Shown here one piece after another: positions 1 to 7,331 of a DNA stretch of 11,393 nucleotides. Both the position numbers and the translations under genes were made by a program. This DNA is from Bryobacterales bacterium (lineage in GTDB: Bacteria > Acidobacteriota > Terriglobia > Bryobacterales > Bryobacteraceae): positions 2,922 to 14,314 of the forward strand of contig PKYZ01000546.1 of the NCBI GenBank assembly GCA_003132865.1, written 5' to 3'. Under the pieces are notes generated by a model, which saw only the letters and a program-made list of their open reading frames with translations, was not told the origin of the DNA and made no database searches. The stretch's first letter is position 1. Each line of letters begins with the position of its first letter.

Positions 1-548
1 ACCGTATTCGAAAACGGCAGCACATCCTGCGTCACCACGCTGTATCCGCCGACGATCGAGTGCCGCCCCACCCGGCAGAACTGATGCACGCCCGTCGAAG
101 CTCCGATCACCGCCCAATCGCCCACCGTCACATGGCCGCCCAGAGTGACGGCGTTAGCCAGCACCACGCGGTTACCCACGTGCGCATCGTGCGCCACGTG
201 TACGTAAGCCATCAGCAGGTTGTCGTCGCCGATGCTGGTAATCAGCCCGCCGCCTTCGGTGCCGCGATGAATGGTGACAAACTCGCGGACCTTGTTCCGG
301 TCTCCGATGCGCGTTTCGGCCCGCTCGCCGCGGTATTTCAAATCCTGCGAAACCACGCCGACCGTGCTGTATGGAAAAAAGACATTGTCCTCGCCGACGC
401 GCAACGGTCCTTCCATGTAAACGTGTGCCATGAGCCGCGTGCCGGCGCCGATCTCGACCTCGCTGCCGATAATCGAATACGGCCCGATCTCCGCGGCTTC
501 GGCAACGCGCGCCGCGGGCGAGACAATCGCGGTGGGATGAACCGGCAT
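1..548 (-). CDS. lpxA: Acyl-[ACP]--UDP-N-acetylglucosamine O-acyltransferase (LpxA), 3' end cut off by window edge
   Basis: LpxA catalyses the first step of lipid A synthesis in the cytosol, moving a 3-hydroxyacyl chain from acyl carrier protein to the 3-OH of UDP-GlcNAc. I translated the minus strand from ATG at 548: 182 residues are visible, against about 260 for the family, so the C-terminal helical part lies outside the window. The visible part is a left-handed beta helix of hexapeptide repeats (for example IGPYSI, VGDWAV, VGRHSI). Family signatures are present: REFVTIHRGT near 88-97, GGGLITSIGDDNLLM near 99-113, VHVAHD with His117 and His120 (His120 matches E. coli catalytic His125), and GVHQFCRVG. 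It starts 3 bases after the fabZ stop with no clear Shine-Dalgarno, so translation is probably coupled to fabZ. No oddity is seen in the visible part. Confidence 0.95.
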   Translation of the reverse strand, partial: MPVHPTAIVSPAARVAEAAEIGPYSIIGSEVEIGAGTRLMAHVYMEGPLRVGEDNVFFPYSTVGVVSQDLKYRGERAETRIGDRNKVREFVTIHRGTEGGGLITSIGDDNLLMAYVHVAHDAHVGNRVVLANAVTLGGHVTVGDWAVIGASTGVHQFCRVGRHSIVGGYSVVTQDVLPFSNT

Positions 549-551
549 CGA

Positions 552-1007
552 TCAGGAAAGCGCTTCCGCTTCTTCCTTGTCGGCCAGCTTGCACATCATT
601 TCGGCCTCGGCGACCACCAGCCCATCCACGGTCGCGGTGCCGGCCATAACGGCCACGCTGGCCCTGCGCTTGAGGATCTTCATCTCCAGGCGAAGCGTGT
701 CGCCCGGAACCACGGGCCGGCGAAACTTGGCGCTGGTGATGGAAGCCAGCAGCACCAGTTTGCGATGCCGGTCTTCGATGTGTTTGAGCACCAGTACGCC
801 GGCGGTCTGCGCCAGGGCTTCCACGATGAGCACGCCCGGCATCACCGGGAAGTCCGGAAAATGGCCCTGAAAGAAGGGTTCGTTCTGCGTGACGCACTTG
901 ATGCCCACAATCCGGTCTGCTTCTAACTCGATGATTCGATCGACCAGCAGCATGGGATAGCGGTGTGGCAGTATGTCGCGGATTTCGTTGATATCCAAAA
1001 CGGGCAT
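552..1007 (-). CDS. fabZ: 3-hydroxyacyl-[ACP] dehydratase (FabZ)
   Basis: FabZ dehydrates 3-hydroxyacyl-ACP in fatty acid elongation. It draws on the same 3-hydroxyacyl-ACP pool as LpxA, which explains the common fabZ-lpxA pairing. The 151-residue hotdog-fold protein has the usual length. It shows LPHRYPMLLVDRI at 13-25, GHFPDFPVMPG at 48-58 with catalytic His49, and VEALAQTAG with catalytic Glu63. The ATG at 1007 is chosen because the protein then begins MPVLDINEIRDILPHRYP, a normal FabZ N-terminus. The frame stays open upstream, but that extra sequence looks nothing like FabZ and lies inside the divergent peptidase gene. There is no Shine-Dalgarno. A consensus extended -10 ends 10 bases before the ATG, so the mRNA may be leaderless. 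No lpxD or lpxC precedes it here; fabZ appears to be first in its transcript. Confidence 0.97.
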   Translation of the reverse strand: MPVLDINEIRDILPHRYPMLLVDRIIELEADRIVGIKCVTQNEPFFQGHFPDFPVMPGVLIVEALAQTAGVLVLKHIEDRHRKLVLLASITSAKFRRPVVPGDTLRLEMKILKRRASVAVMAGTATVDGLVVAEAEMMCKLADKEEAEALS

Positions 1008-2169
1008 GGAAGTCGCTATTATAACAGCCGTGGATGCTATTCTCTTTGAAGCCCGCTCCCGGCAGAGACAGATCGTGGCTCTAATCCGGGAAATGGTGGA
1101 ATGCGAATCGCCCAGCGACGACCCGGCGGCCGTGAACCGCTTCGTGGATCTGCTGGGCGATGTTGCGCCCTCTTTCGCCCGCGTCAAGACGGTTCCCGGC
1201 GGACGCCTCGGACGGCACCTCGTGTGCGAGTTCGATCTATTCGGGGAAAAAACCAAGAGACAGATCCTGGCGCTCGGTCACTCCGATACTGTATGGCCTC
1301 TCGGCACACTGGCGTCCATGCCTTTCCGGCAGAAAAACGGCCGTCTGTGGGGCCCCGGCGTGCTCGATATGAAAGCCGGCATCGCATTTTTCATTTACGC
1401 CATGCGCATTTTGCGCGATTTGGAAGTGCCCGTGCCGCATAAAGTCGTCATGCAAATCAATTCCGACGAAGAAGTCGGCAGCGAGTCGTCGCGCGCCCTG
1501 ACGGAAAAAAATGCGAAACGAAGCCAATCCGTGCTGGTGCTGGAGCCGGGCACTGGCTTGGAAGGCAAGTTGAAGACGGCGCGCAAAGGCATTGGCGATT
1601 TCACGGTGACGGTGCGCGGCAAGGCGGCGCATTCCGGCCTGGATTTCACCGGGGGCGCCAGCGCCGTTCTGGAACTGGCGCGGCAGATCGAAAAGATCGC
1701 CGGATTCACCGATCTGCGGCGGGGCATCACGGTGAACCCCGGCGTGATTTCGGGCGGCACACGCGTCAATGTGGTGGCGGCGGAAGCCAGGGCCGAGGTG
1801 GATATGCGCGTTCCGCGGCTGAAGGACGCGGCGGCGCTCGATCGCAAGTTCCGGGCGCTGCGGCCGGTCGATAAGCGTTGCACCATCGAGGTCACAGGCG
1901 GATTGAACCGGCCGCCGTTGGAGCGCTCGCCCGCCGTCGTTCAACTCTTCCGCAAGGCGCAGACGCTGGCGCGCGACATGGGCGTGGCGCTGGACGAATC
2001 GCTGGTCGGCGGCGGCTCGGACGGCAACTTCACCGCCGCGTTAGGCGTTCCCACGCTGGATGGTCTCGGAGCGGTGGGAGAAGGCGCGCACGCGCTGAAC
2101 GAGAGCATCCTGGTGGATCGCATCGCGGACCGCACGGCGCTGTTGGCCAAGCTGGTGGCGGAGCTGTGA
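1006..2169 (+). CDS. M20 family metallopeptidase, carboxypeptidase G2-like
   Basis: This is a probable two-zinc amidohydrolase/peptidase of the M20 family, closest in motif pattern to glutamate carboxypeptidase (CPG2). From ATG 1006 it has 387 residues, a normal length. Metal and catalytic sites are all visible: LGHSDTV (His92, Asp94), GPGVLDMKAG (Asp121, bridging), NSDEEVGS (Glu155 general base, Glu156 zinc), LEPG (Glu180) and GAHALNES (His362). The dimerisation domain spans roughly 195-300, with GKAAHSG (His209) and NVVAAEARAEVDMRVP. No signal peptide is evident, so it is probably cytosolic. Start choice is uncertain: ATG 973 in frame would run further into fabZ, and GTG 1030 would drop eight residues; none has a good ribosome binding site. 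The stop overlaps the GTG of the next gene (GTGA). The substrate cannot be read from the sequence. Confidence 0.88.
   Translation: MEVAIITAVDAILFEARSRQRQIVALIREMVECESPSDDPAAVNRFVDLLGDVAPSFARVKTVPGGRLGRHLVCEFDLFGEKTKRQILALGHSDTVWPLGTLASMPFRQKNGRLWGPGVLDMKAGIAFFIYAMRILRDLEVPVPHKVVMQINSDEEVGSESSRALTEKNAKRSQSVLVLEPGTGLEGKLKTARKGIGDFTVTVRGKAAHSGLDFTGGASAVLELARQIEKIAGFTDLRRGITVNPGVISGGTRVNVVAAEARAEVDMRVPRLKDAAALDRKFRALRPVDKRCTIEVTGGLNRPPLERSPAVVQLFRKAQTLARDMGVALDESLVGGGSDGNFTAALGVPTLDGLGAVGEGAHALNESILVDRIADRTALLAKLVAEL
1018..1026 (-). promoter_or_regulatory. Putative extended -10 promoter element for fabZ-lpxA
   Basis: On the minus strand these bases read TGTTATAAT: a perfect TATAAT hexamer preceded by the TGn of an extended -10. 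No good -35 hexamer lies 16-18 bases upstream, which extended -10 promoters can tolerate. Only 10 bases separate the hexamer from the fabZ ATG, so a start about 7 bases downstream would leave a leader of only a few bases. The element lies inside the first codons of the divergent M20 gene. The call rests on motif match alone. Confidence 0.4.
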
Positions 2170-3263
2170 GGCTGGCTCTACTGCTGGCTCTTGCCGTGGG
2201 CACCGGCGCTGCGTCGGCCGGGGACATCGATGCCATATTCGCACCGCTGGCCGCGGCGAAGTCTCCTGGCGTGGCCGTTCTGGTGCGTCGGGATGGCCGC
2301 ACTATCTTCGAGCGCGGCTATGGCGTGCGCGACCTCCGCACAATGGCCGGCATCGACGCCAAAACGGACTTTCGGCTGGCATCCTTCACCAAGCAGTTTA
2401 CGGCCATGGCCATCATGCTCCTGGTGCACGATGGCAAGCTGCGGTACGATCAGCGGCTGACCGAAATCTTCCCGGAGTTTCCGGCATACGGGCAAGCCAT
2501 CACTATCCGCCACCTATTGACCCACACATCCGGGCTGCCGGATTACGAAGACCTGATGACGGAAGACGCCTGGACTCCTGCGCATCAGATTCAGGACGAG
2601 GAAGTCCTGAGTTTACTGAAGCTACAAACCTCCGGCAAGTTTGCGCCAGGATCGAGTTGGGCTTACAGCAATTCAGGGTATGTGGTGCTGGGGTTGATTG
2701 TCGCGAAGGCTTCCGGCAAACCGTTCGGGCAGGTCTTACACGAGCGCATCTTTCAACCGCTGCTTATGAGTCACACGCTCGTTTACATCAAGGGGAAGAA
2801 CACGATCCCGAACCGCGCATGTGGGCACACCAAGCAGGGAGACCATTTCGTTGAGACAGACCAGAGTTCAACGTCGGCGACTCTGGGCGATGGCGGCATT
2901 TATTCGAATCTCGAAGACCTGGCGAAGTGGGATCGCGCGCTGGAAAGTCACGCCCTGCTGAGCGAGGCGGAAATGCGCCCGGCGTTGACCCCGGTCAGAC
3001 TAAACGACGGAAGCGAGCCACACTGGCCGGCGAATCCCAACGAAGACAATCTCCACCCCGGCCAACCGGTCGCGTACGGATTCGGATGGTTTCTCGATCC
3101 CCACGAAGGTCACCCGCGCATGTGGCATACCGGCGGCACCATGGGGTTCCGCACAGTCATCGAGCGATTCACCACGGAGAAGCTAACAATCGTCGTTCTG
3201 TGCAACCGGACGGATCTGGACCCGGAGAAGCTTGCTCTGCAGGTGGGGCAGTTCCTGCGCTAA
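2166..3263 (+). CDS. Exported serine hydrolase, beta-lactamase/class C penicillin-binding-like
   Basis: This is a serine beta-lactamase-like hydrolase (Pfam Beta-lactamase fold: class C enzymes, D-aminopeptidases, DD-peptidases, esterases). GTG at 2166 gives 365 residues and places a signal peptide at the N-terminus: MRLALLLALAVGTGAASA, with likely cleavage after Ala18 and no lipobox Cys. The catalytic set is complete: Ser73-Phe-Thr-Lys76 (SxxK), Tyr167-Ser-Asn169 (YxN) and His321-Thr-Gly-Gly324 in place of the KTG box. HLLTHTSGLPDYE at 116-128 is also typical of this group. The frame is open further upstream, but that sequence is an alternative reading of the M20 gene. The 4-base GTGA overlap with the M20 peptidase implies coupled translation. 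The HTGG box is more usual for esterase or peptidase members than for true beta-lactamases, so a resistance role should not be assumed. It ends 18 bases from the end of the convergent broken gene. Confidence 0.9.
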   Translation: MRLALLLALAVGTGAASAGDIDAIFAPLAAAKSPGVAVLVRRDGRTIFERGYGVRDLRTMAGIDAKTDFRLASFTKQFTAMAIMLLVHDGKLRYDQRLTEIFPEFPAYGQAITIRHLLTHTSGLPDYEDLMTEDAWTPAHQIQDEEVLSLLKLQTSGKFAPGSSWAYSNSGYVVLGLIVAKASGKPFGQVLHERIFQPLLMSHTLVYIKGKNTIPNRACGHTKQGDHFVETDQSSTSATLGDGGIYSNLEDLAKWDRALESHALLSEAEMRPALTPVRLNDGSEPHWPANPNEDNLHPGQPVAYGFGWFLDPHEGHPRMWHTGGTMGFRTVIERFTTEKLTIVVLCNRTDLDPEKLALQVGQFLR

Positions 3264-3281
3264 GTGACGATGGAGGCGGCG

Positions 3282-3934
3282 CTATCTTCGATCCCACCCG
3301 CGCTGGCCGATTGCCTCCCGAAGGTCTTGCTCCAATGCCGCGAAAGCTGGTAGGGAGCGCAAGGGACTGAAGTCCTCGATATACTCGGCGATTCGCTGTG
3401 TCATCAGCGACCCTGAGCTTGGCCCGACGCCTCGCCCCTCGCTCACTCGCCTCGCGAAACGTCTCGTACAACCGCGTCTTAGTTAGGATCCGCCATGTCT
3501 TCACACTTGTCAAGAGATGGCAGATGCAAGGTAACCCTCCCCGAGGGATTGCCGACAGCTCGGCGAATAGCGATCTCATAGAAGAGAAACCAAGCCTCCT
3601 GCATACGAACTGGAATGACGGAGACCCAAACCGGCGGCCGGCCTTCCTCGAAAGTCGCGGCTTGCACTGCTGCCGCGATCTCACTCCTCCTGACATGACG
3701 CGATGCGTTCTCAGCATCCCGATGGACGAACAACACCTCGCACGGATATAAGGCTACCGCCGCACTGATCCTCGCTTCCAATGTCTTGGGTGGGCGGGGC
3801 ATCCGCCGCAAATCCTCCCATTCGCCCTGAATGGCGCAACTCACTCCGTTTGCCTTCAGAAGCCACTCCAGGACAGCTTTGAGGTTAGCATCGGAACTGC
3901 CGTCCGTGACCAGAGTATAGGTCAGCTCGCTCAC
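3282..3934 (-). pseudogene. Small TOPRIM-like/DUF4276-like partner of the AAA ATPase, broken by two frameshifts
   Basis: GTG at 3934 opens a 151-residue frame ending at TAA 3481-3479. It contains TDGSSD (Asp11-Asp15), LFVHRDAE (Asp73, Glu75) and PVRMQEAW (108-115). The EG..D-like and D.E-like pair recalls TOPRIM nucleases, but with Asp instead of the first Glu; the exact family is uncertain. The protein clearly continues in other frames. After the stop, the second frame reads TRLYETFREASERGARRRAKL. A third frame reads IAEYIEDFSPLRSLPAF and on to GQRGWDRR, ending at TAG 3284-3282. The first break coincides with a tandem CTAACTAA (3486-3479); removing one CTAA restores ADPKTRLY. The second break is at GGG 3413-3411, where one G too many fits. 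Undoing both gives 648 bases and 215 residues. GTGA overlaps the ATPase stop, so the two were one operon. The truncated 151-residue protein might still be made. Confidence 0.75.
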
Positions 3935-5461
3935 GCAGTGTCACTAAATGGAAGGTATGGCTGCAAGTCAGACCGATCGATCACGCGCTTCCGCGCTGGT
4001 CGGTCCGAAGTCGGGGTTGGGTGCCCGGCGGACAAGTCGGGCACGCCCGGGTTCAGATAGCTTAGGAGTTTTCCGCGGGACACCGCCCGCGTGCCTTCTA
4101 ACTTGGCTCGCCATGTTCCAGGCAAGCTCGCGAAAGACAGCGCCTTGAACCGTTCGCTGTCGCGAACGTTCTCTCGCAGTTCCGCCATCAACAGGCTATC
4201 GTCCGGCACTTGCATCACTACTGCCGGAGAATGCGTGTTTATTATGACTTGGCGAAGTGGATTATCGTCCTCGATGGGCGCATCGACATCGGTCACTATG
4301 TCTTGCAGCAGGCGCAGCATAGCAGGAATTCGTTCGGGGTGAATGCCATTCTCGGGCTCCTCCAAACAAATGACTCCACGCGCTTCCGGGTCTAGCGCTA
4401 ACACGGCCAAGGCAAGAAAGCGTAGTGTGCCGTCAGAGAGGGCCCGCGCCGGATGCCTCGTATGATCGGCGCCCGTGACCATCAACGTCAGCAATTCGCG
4501 CTTCTCGTCTCGGTCAACTGAGACCTCGCGCACGTCGTCAATCAACTCTGAGAGCCGGTTGGCTATCTGGCTATATATTTTCTGACTCACCTCGGAGCCG
4601 CCGGCAGACTGGCCGTTCATGACCTCACCCATTGCTGCCCGTTCCCGGCGACTCGCAGACCGCGCCAAGTGATATAGAGTTGACGGAAGATGAGATCCGT
4701 CGGAGGCTAGCTTCGCGGGGTCTGTAAAGTTGTCGGGTTGGCGCAGGGCGGAAGGTTCGAGCTGCAGCAGCCTCCAAGATTGCATTTCGCGTCGGGCCAC
4801 AGTCGCGGTGGGACTCTCGGCAGCGTTGGCGGCGGACAGGGCGGTACGGGGAAGATTAGCCGCTAACAAAGATTGAGGCTTACCACTGCTACCACCATCT
4901 TGATGGATCTTGATCACCCGGCCCTCCGGTCCAACATCCGTCGAAATGAATTTCGACCGGCGATCTCCGGTGATGGCGGAACGCCGCCAGGTCGTGCGGT
5001 CGTTAGGAAACACTAAATGGCGTTGGGTTTCGGCGCGCTTGATGTACGATAGGTCCTCCTCCTGAATCCAAGCGCCCGAGAGCCGAAGGCATGCTTTCGT
5101 CTTTGTAACCAAGCGAGAGCTGATATCGAAGAAACGTTATACTGGCCTTCGCCATTTGGCCGAGGTCGTCGATCCCCTGCGGCGGCACAATCATCTCGAT
5201 TTCGAAATCCATCCTCTCGTCGCAGCGATCACCAACCCGATGAAACAAGCTCCGGACATCTCCCGCGCGGTTCCCCTGCGCTCGCACCGACATCGCGGCA
5301 TCCAGAAGCTGGTGCTCAGCCAAGGCGCTCAAGAATCGGATGGCATCGAACAAATTCGATTTGCCCACGCCATTCGCGCCCGCAATGCAGGTGAAAGGCC
5401 CAAAGTGCACATCGACATCTACCAGATTCTTGAATCCCGTTACCTTTAGGCGTGTGAGCAC
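3931..5461 (-). pseudogene. AAA ATPase of the SMC/RecF/OLD type (AAA_21-like), frameshifted
   Basis: The N-terminal frame starts at GTG 5461 and ends at TGA 5003. It has LTRLKVTGFKNLVDVDVHF, then Walker A AGANGVGKS (Gly28-Ser35). The C-terminal frame is open from 5112 and ends at 3931. It holds the ABC-type signature LSDGTLRFLAL (4440-4408), Walker B VICLEEPENG (4374-4345) and the switch histidine NTHSP (about 4239-4225). The halves need each other: neither alone has both Walker motifs. The frame change requires one extra or two missing bases between 5112 and 5003. I place it near 5070-5065, where GRLD joins IQEEDLSYI; two lost bases fit, giving about 510 residues. Such ATPases with a small partner are common in phage-defence and DNA-maintenance cassettes. 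The stop overlaps the partner's GTG. The only alternative start for the C-terminal frame near its 5' end is a TTG, so a separate functional protein is unlikely. A sequencing error is possible. Confidence 0.82.
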
Positions 5462-5486
5462 GATGCGGACGCTACGCTCCTACACT

Positions 5487-5495
5487 GTTATACCA
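5487..5495 (-). promoter_or_regulatory. Possible extended -10 upstream of the broken ATPase operon
   Basis: The minus strand reads TGGTATAAC, an extended -10 match (5 of 6 in the hexamer, with TGn). It lies in the 64-base gap between the GH127 stop and the ATPase GTG. A start about 7 bases downstream would place AGGAG (5481-5477) at the very 5' end, 15 bases before the GTG, which is farther than ideal. No -35 hexamer is apparent. No terminator hairpin is seen in this gap, so read-through from the GH127 gene is also possible. Confidence 0.25.
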
Positions 5496-5525
5496 CCGAC
5501 TTTGGAATCCCGGCGGGCAGGCAGT

Positions 5526-7328
5526 TCACACGGCCACATCCCAATAGGTCTGATAGACTTCATCGTGGATCGAGCCGAATGGCCGCAGCCGGATATCTCC
5601 CGCGTCGGTCCGCGCAACCCAATCCTCGCCGTGCGCTCTCTCGATCCTGGCCGAGGTCAACTGGCGGCGCGAAAGCTTGGGCTGCGTTTCCATAAGGGCG
5701 AACATCACCTGTGGGCCGCGCAATAGAGCGACCTGGCTGGGGTTCTGGGCGTCGACCGGTTCGTACCGCAGGCTCTGGTCGATCTCGAGCTCAACCTTGT
5801 CGCCATTCTTCCATTTCCTGCGGACCGGGAAAAAGCCCGGCGCAAGTTCCGAGCGGACGCGATGGCCGTTCACGGAGACTGTTGTGCCCTTTCCGGCCCA
5901 TGCCGGGATTCGCAGATAAACCGTGAAGTCATTTGGCGGCGCGGCCGTCAGCGTAAGAGTGACGCCGCTGCCCGCGGGATAGTCTGTCTCTTGCAGGATC
6001 GAGCAACGCGTGGCGCCCTGCTTCCAGCTTACGCAGGATGGGACGTACAGATTGACATAGATACCATCCTGTGCGCGCAGATATGAGCTGATTCCATAAT
6101 CCGCCGTAACCTGTGGAAAGGTTCCCGAACAGCAGGGCCACCTGTCGTCCTTGTCCCAACGATACTGCGCGTCCGGAATATTGCGATCGTAGCTCTTGCG
6201 CGCGGAAGCATGGTAGTCGGAGTAGTAGAACGTCGAACCGTCTTCCAGGATCGGCTTGATGCCCAAAGCTACGTTGTAAAGCAAGCGTTCCATGCTGTCG
6301 CCGTATTGCGATTCGCGCGTGAGCGCCAGCAGATACCGCATCACCTTGAAATGCGCATATGCACCGCAACCCGACTCGAAGTGCCGGTGAGTCGTGCGCA
6401 GGCTGTCGCCCAGTTCGCCCTTGCCGGGTTGCACGAAGGTTTCATTCGGCCCCCAGCCGCCGGTGGCGTAGCTCTGATCTTTCAGGATCATATCCACCGC
6501 ATTCTTGACCGCCCGGAAATACTTCGCGTCTCCCAGCTTCAAGAATCCCTGGATGCCGGAGCTGAGCGCATTCACGTGGCTGTATGCGTGCAGTCCGGGT
6601 AGCACGTTCTGGCCCGCGGCCAGCGGATCGAAGAAGCCGCGATCTAACAAGTACCGCTTACCTAAGTCGTAATACTTGCGGTCGCCGGTCCTTTCAAACG
6701 CGATGAAAAGGTTCTCCGCGAACGTGTACGTCTCGTCCCATGTGTAAGTCTCGTCTTTGTGGGGACGTTGTTGCATTTCCTCGGGAGTCAAAGCCCGGTC
6801 CGCCATGTGAGGCAGGGCGGCGCGCGTGGTTGCGGGGAGAACGTCCAGCGCGGTCCCGTCACCGGCATACGAGTGCGCATCGAGGAGCCCGCAGACCAGC
6901 TTGTCGTAGGTATAGCCCGGATAGCGCAGATCCACGAAGAACTTGCCCGATGAATCCACAGTTTCGGCGAAAGCGCGAACCAGACGCTTCACCTTGGCGC
7001 GCGTCGTTTCGGAGTCGGTCGCACGCGCGAATCGCGCCAGGGCGGAAACGTACTGTCCGAAGTGCGCGCCAGGGCAGAAGTCGTCGTACCAGCCTCCCAT
7101 GTCTGCCCCCGGAGCGGGCATGCCTACCCGCTGCCTGTAGATCTTCAACATCCGGTCGTCGTCCAGATGCAGGAAGAAGGCGTGATTCGTATCGAACTGG
7201 CGGCGCAGGGGACTGTCGAGCAGTTCCACCTGGGAGTAGTCGAAAACGGAGAGCGAGGCGGCGCTGCCGGCGGCCGCCATCGCCGGCGATACGGCGGCAA
7301 GTTGGAGCAGTTCTCTTCGGGTGAGCAC
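5526..7328 (-). CDS. GH127-like (DUF1680) glycoside hydrolase, probable beta-L-arabinofuranosidase, Tat-exported
   Basis: This protein resembles glycoside hydrolase family 127, whose studied members remove beta-L-arabinofuranose from arabinosylated plant proteins using a cysteine nucleophile and zinc. It has 600 residues, close to the family norm. The N-terminus MLTRRELLQLAAVSPAMAAAG carries a twin-arginine motif and hydrophobic stretch, suggesting folded export. An (alpha/alpha)-type barrel covers most of 30-415. The CCSGT motif (Cys399, Cys400) matches the zinc-binding and nucleophile cysteine pair. FESGCGAYAHFK (317-328) supplies the other presumed ligands, Glu318 and Cys321, but with one extra residue between them compared with the usual E-T-C. 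The beta-sandwich tail includes IPAWAGKGTTVSVNG and VALLRGPQVMF. The GTG start follows AAGGAG inside the end of the upstream gene, 3 bases after that gene's stop. Specificity is inferred; related GH families share the fold. Confidence 0.87.
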   Translation of the reverse strand: MLTRRELLQLAAVSPAMAAAGSAASLSVFDYSQVELLDSPLRRQFDTNHAFFLHLDDDRMLKIYRQRVGMPAPGADMGGWYDDFCPGAHFGQYVSALARFARATDSETTRAKVKRLVRAFAETVDSSGKFFVDLRYPGYTYDKLVCGLLDAHSYAGDGTALDVLPATTRAALPHMADRALTPEEMQQRPHKDETYTWDETYTFAENLFIAFERTGDRKYYDLGKRYLLDRGFFDPLAAGQNVLPGLHAYSHVNALSSGIQGFLKLGDAKYFRAVKNAVDMILKDQSYATGGWGPNETFVQPGKGELGDSLRTTHRHFESGCGAYAHFKVMRYLLALTRESQYGDSMERLLYNVALGIKPILEDGSTFYYSDYHASARKSYDRNIPDAQYRWDKDDRWPCCSGTFPQVTADYGISSYLRAQDGIYVNLYVPSCVSWKQGATRCSILQETDYPAGSGVTLTLTAAPPNDFTVYLRIPAWAGKGTTVSVNGHRVRSELAPGFFPVRRKWKNGDKVELEIDQSLRYEPVDAQNPSQVALLRGPQVMFALMETQPKLSRRQLTSARIERAHGEDWVARTDAGDIRLRPFGSIHDEVYQTYWDVAV

Positions 7329-7331
7329 CTT

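Noticed and set aside
60..926. Long plus-strand open frame across lpxA and fabZ
   Set aside because: It is antisense to two clear genes and its protein has no recognisable domain; high G+C produces such frames.
1008..1256. N-terminal extension of FabZ
   Set aside because: The frame is open, but the added residues are unlike FabZ and overlap a conserved part of the M20 gene; the ATG at 1007 gives the usual length.
1878..2165. N-terminal extension of the serine hydrolase
   Set aside because: It is an alternate reading of the M20 C-terminus; GTG 2166 gives a clean signal peptide.
2166..3263. Antibiotic resistance beta-lactamase
   Set aside because: The SxxK-YxN-HTGG pattern fits many esterases and peptidases of this fold; nothing in the sequence points to drug hydrolysis.
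3264..3281. Possible terminator between the convergent serine hydrolase and the broken partner gene
   Set aside because: Only 18 bases with no hairpin or T tract.
4021..4044. 7-base perfect inverted repeat GTGCCCG with a 10-base loop, possible terminator
   Set aside because: It lies inside the ATPase C-terminal coding frame, has no T tract and is expected in G+C-rich sequence.
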